Shown: in pieces, positions 60,741 through 64,000 of the stretch | How the letters are laid out: the number at the start of each line of letters is the position of its first letter | Numbering within the stretch: the stretch's first letter is position 1 | NCBI GenBank assembly: GCA_003864495.1 | Contig: ML133387.1 | Coordinates: 2,920,781-2,984,780, forward strand | Source of the DNA: Nemopilema nomurai | Taxonomy: Eukaryota > Cnidaria > Scyphozoa > Rhizostomeae > Rhizostomatidae | Reading direction: 5' to 3' | Length of the DNA: 64,000 nucleotides | Notes under the pieces: model-generated | Databases searched by the model: none | Seen by the model: the letters and a program-made list of their open reading frames with translations, nothing else | What the model was told of the DNA's origin: nothing | Program-made: the position numbers and the translations under genes

Positions 60741-63643
60741 AGATTACAAAAATGTTTTCTAAATACCTGCTCCACAATGCACACAATTTGATTACCCCTT
60801 GCTGTGATGCTATCATTGTCCACGATGAATTAGTTTCTCCTTTGAACATCTTTCTTTCAGAGGCAAGAAGACCACAAGATCTGTCTTGTTGTGTTTTTAT
60901 CACGAGTAAATGATGATATAATGCGTCTCATCCATGCACTAATTACATTTAGCTCTAACAACGGATTTTGAATGAAAAGGTCTAGCTTCTTTGTAAAGAT
61001 TTTCTTGACGCTTAGACGACACTTTTTTCTATCGAGACTCTGGTTTAGACCAAGTTTATGGCAAATTTTTATCAGTTTTTTTTACCAGGTCCAGCTGCAT
61101 TTAAAATACCACAAGCATAGAGTTGAACAAAAGATTGATAAAAATGACTTTAAATCTAAAGTTTCAATGCCTTCCCTTTTTGTTCGCCCGTTCTCTATCT
61201 TTGAATGATCAATCGTCTTCTTCTGATTGAAAATGTGCAATTTTGTCCTATTTTGACGATGGTCAAATTATTGCTTCAATATCATATGATCAAAAGCGTT
61301 TTTGTAATAAAATTTGATGGGGCGAACATTTTTGAAGAATCGTACCTGAATTTCTTTATTGTGTCAAATACCAACACATGCTTTTATTTATCTAAATCAG
61401 ATAATATTAAGTACCATCGAATTCAAAGTGGGTCCTAATCTAGCACCCAATTTTGGAAAAGCCAATTGTACATTATCCTAGGCTTAACAGTACCCACGTC
61501 TTTATTGGCATTCTTAATGCGCTCTTTAGTTTAAAAAGTTTAAGTTTAAAAACAGTGTTACATTTAATTAGAAGCAAGCAGAAAACAATTCCAAAGCCTA
61601 AATACGTCCTCTTTGGGAAGCAATTAAAACTGCCCATACCGTGCAAGAATAAGCATATTGATACTTTTGCTCTGCAGACAGAACGTCTATGTTTACGATT
61701 CACCCTTTGGCATTGCTAATGACCTGTACGTTTTCATCTCATAGTTAAATTAACTGCTGTTCTCTTTATGGCTTTGCTTATTAAAGATGCAAGTAGCTGG
61801 TGGTTTGTCAATTCTTATTGAATCCTGATACTCGAGCAAACAAGAACGCACAGCAATCAAGGAACTGGAAAGTTAGTAAAGAAGGAAATATACTCACACT
61901 GGCCTTTTGCTTCACACAGCTGCGTATTTTACGTCACATTGCTCGAAATCATTCGAATTCACTTTTTCGAATTCACTTTTTCGGTTTGGCGAACAAATTC
62001 TGCGACAGCAATTGCGCATGCGTATCATCGAAAAAAATTGCCTCACGCGAATTAATTCGCCTAGTTGGTAATCGGCTTTAGCAAACTCCATCTCAACAAT
62101 AAACGGTGTGCTTGTGTTAACCGTTCAAAGTTTCAAGAGTGTTTACGCGACCTTAGCTTTCAAGTTTTATCCCATGTCCAGTAAACTCTCGTATTTCGAG
62201 CATGCCTAAAACCTTACTAGGAATAACTTGAAAATAAATTTTACATACATCAAAGCTTTGTAACAACAAGGAATTGCTGAAACATGGTTTTGCTAGTTAA
62301 AGTACAGTTATCCAACACTTAAGGGAGTATGCAAACGTCAAAGATGACTTGCGAAAGATATGTAGCCAGCTGCTGATCGAAGACCGAGTGAGAGGCTGTA
62401 CGATAGAGCACGTGACTATGTCATGACCAATCAGCGTTAACTTACAACTTCCTTAGGCAGACTCTAAGCGCAAAGACAAACCCTTACTGTCTGTAAACAG
62501 AGATGATGGTTTAACTTTGATATGTGAACTGATAACCTCGATGAAATGGAGATGAAAAGATGGCCTAACCTGCCCAATGATTTGAAAACCACAGTCAGTT
62601 CCAAGTGCTGCTAAGCTTTTTAGCCGATAAAGGAAGGAACGAAAACAGCAGTTTTGATCATACGAAAGCTGCAAAGGTAGAGTTGCTGCGTTTGAAATGC
62701 TATTGGCATTTGACATCAGGCAGTTGGAGGTGCCCCGGGCAACTCAGAGATAGTGGTAGCTGTCTGAGACAAGAAACATGAACATTTCTTCTTCAGTTTG
62801 CAATTTCCCTAGGGTTTGGCATGATCATCTTTTGTTTAATTCAAACAGCGAGACTTCTTCAAGCAGATTTAGTTTCTTTCAGTAAACGAGAAGTTACGGT
62901 CAACTAACTACATCAGCTATAAAGCGAAACACAGTCAATGACCGCCATTTCTGCGCTAAACCATCCTTGCCTTTTCAAGAATGTCAAGCAAGTTGTATCA
63001 CGTAATCAGAATTTACAATAGCATCTGCAAGTAACAGCCTCTTAGCAGTTCCTTGGTGTGCTGTTCACCCCAAGCTCAGACTTCAAGATGATGGTAGGGT
63101 AGCTTCGGTCTTGAAAGGCCACTCTGTCGCTTATCTAACTCTACAAGCACGTATGCAGTGGAACCACCTTCACGAAAGAGGAATTATTCGTGTTTAAGGA
63201 AGTAACTTGTCAATGGTTGATGGTAATCGGGTGCGAATGCGCAGACAAAGCTTACTGTTAACCGAGACCCATTGTCTCAATCATTCTATGCAGCTATTCG
63301 AATGAAAACGCAAAGGTTTTGTTTAGCAAAATTAGGTGCTTCATTAGCGGCTTTTTACATTGCAAAAAGATAAACCGGTTCAAGTAAACAGTTAACATGC
63401 TTTTTAACGATAATTCCACTCCCTGGCGACCCAAATGATGTAATATTTGCTATCGCGTACATATCACCTGTGCCCTATAAATATTTAAACCTGTGTTTAA
63501 AACGACATTAGCATATACCCATTCACGGTATTGGTATTAAAACGCATTTAACAGTTGAGCTCCACATTTGCTAATCACCAATCATCGCGGAGCTGACATT
63601 ACAGAAGGACGATAGAAGCTCAAGTCTTTACTGTTATTTTTAG

Positions 63644-63686
63644 GAAGAAAAAGATTCTGTTGGTGCAGCTTTACCTGTCAAGCAAC
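63644..63686 (+). other. Candidate internal exon at right edge
   Basis: A pyrimidine-rich tract and TTTTTAG acceptor precede a 43-base block that ends at a consensus donor, CAAC followed by GTAAGT. All three frames are open; one reads EEKDSVGAALPVKQ. Both splice sites are good, so this may be an internal exon of a plus-strand gene continuing beyond the window. The block is too short for a family assignment. Confidence 0.35.
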
Positions 63687-64000
63687 GTAAGTCTGTTTCT
63701 CTCTTTTCCTCTACACTTATCTGCCAGAAAATGCTAACATCATTTACGTCATTTAATGAGAAATTATTTTTGGCCCTGTTTTCAATACTGCCACTGAATC
63801 AATATCAGGTTTTGCATCCCCATCTAAAATCTGAAAAAATGGTCTCTGGAGGCATGCGAAACATATACCGAGCCTCTGTACGGATGAAAACAACGCGGTT
63901 GAAATTTGGTACACAAATTATACAAAGTGGCACAATTTCAAGGGAAGTTTAGAATAGGGGTGGGGCGTGAGGGGGTAATGGTATAGGTATCCCGAAGCAC

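Larger units (their letters stand above)
43588..63643. other. Twenty-kilobase stretch without a recognisable conserved gene
   Basis: I read all open frames here and recognise no conserved protein apart from a reverse-transcriptase fossil. The stretch contains ATTC microsatellites, a LINE fragment, a foldback MITE, a second copy of a dispersed repeat, a 15-bp minisatellite, a possible mobile-element fragment near 60474-60740, and two perfect TGACGTCA sites at 51487 and 56020. It could be intergenic, or the 5' introns of a gene whose exon appears at 63644. An AATAAA at 44324 is rather far from FAM32A to be its signal. Confidence 0.6.

Noticed and set aside
60463..60903. A 146-codon minus-strand open frame
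   Set aside because: There is no recognisable domain and its middle contains a repeat-type motif (GGCCCCGTTCACACTGC), so it is more likely repeat-derived.
1..64000. CRISPR arrays, operons, bacterial promoters or ribosome binding sites
   Set aside because: The DNA is eukaryotic with spliced genes; no spaced direct-repeat arrays of CRISPR type occur and the tandem repeats seen lack spacers.

Overview
This window reads as nuclear DNA of an animal: AT-rich, with multi-exon genes split by GT-AG introns of mostly a few hundred bases, and littered with small mobile-element remains. The five conserved proteins are all eukaryotic and have metazoan-style lengths and domain layouts. The intron-rich structures, a tRNA-derived SINE and Tc1-like debris would fit an invertebrate such as a cnidarian, but the sequence alone does not fix the species.

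Layout. (1) 1.5-2.1 kb, minus strand: a single-exon Tctex1-domain dynein light chain resembling DYNLT5 (TCTEX1D1). (2) 4.5-27.3 kb, plus strand: the whole of HEATR1 (UTP10/BAP28). I resolved 38 exons whose phases all join into a 2133-codon reading frame, close to the human length. (3) 29.1-30.1 kb, minus strand: the mitochondrial ATP synthase F1 delta subunit in two coding exons, tail-to-tail with HEATR1. (4) 33.6-39.2 kb, plus strand: a threonine synthase-like PLP enzyme (THNSL2) in six exons. (5) 40.8-43.6 kb, plus strand: FAM32A in four exons. (6) 43.6-64.0 kb: about 20 kb with no recognisable conserved gene. It holds microsatellites, a 15-bp minisatellite, a foldback MITE, a LINE reverse-transcriptase fossil and a dispersed repeat. 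One exon-like block lies at the right edge and may belong to a gene running off the window.

The genes do not form a pathway. HEATR1 (rRNA transcription and small-subunit processome), FAM32A (late spliceosome), ATP synthase delta and the PLP enzyme are housekeeping neighbours. The Tctex1 protein belongs to the dynein light chain family.

The least explained stretch is 31.0-32.7 kb, between the ATP synthase and THNSL2 genes. It carries protein-like open segments next to plausible splice sites on both strands, with no family I recognise. I found no convincing new molecular system. The mobile-element findings (a SINE copy with an inverted second tail and long flanking direct repeats, a deleted Tc1 element just upstream of FAM32A, and a foldback MITE) are concrete and checkable.
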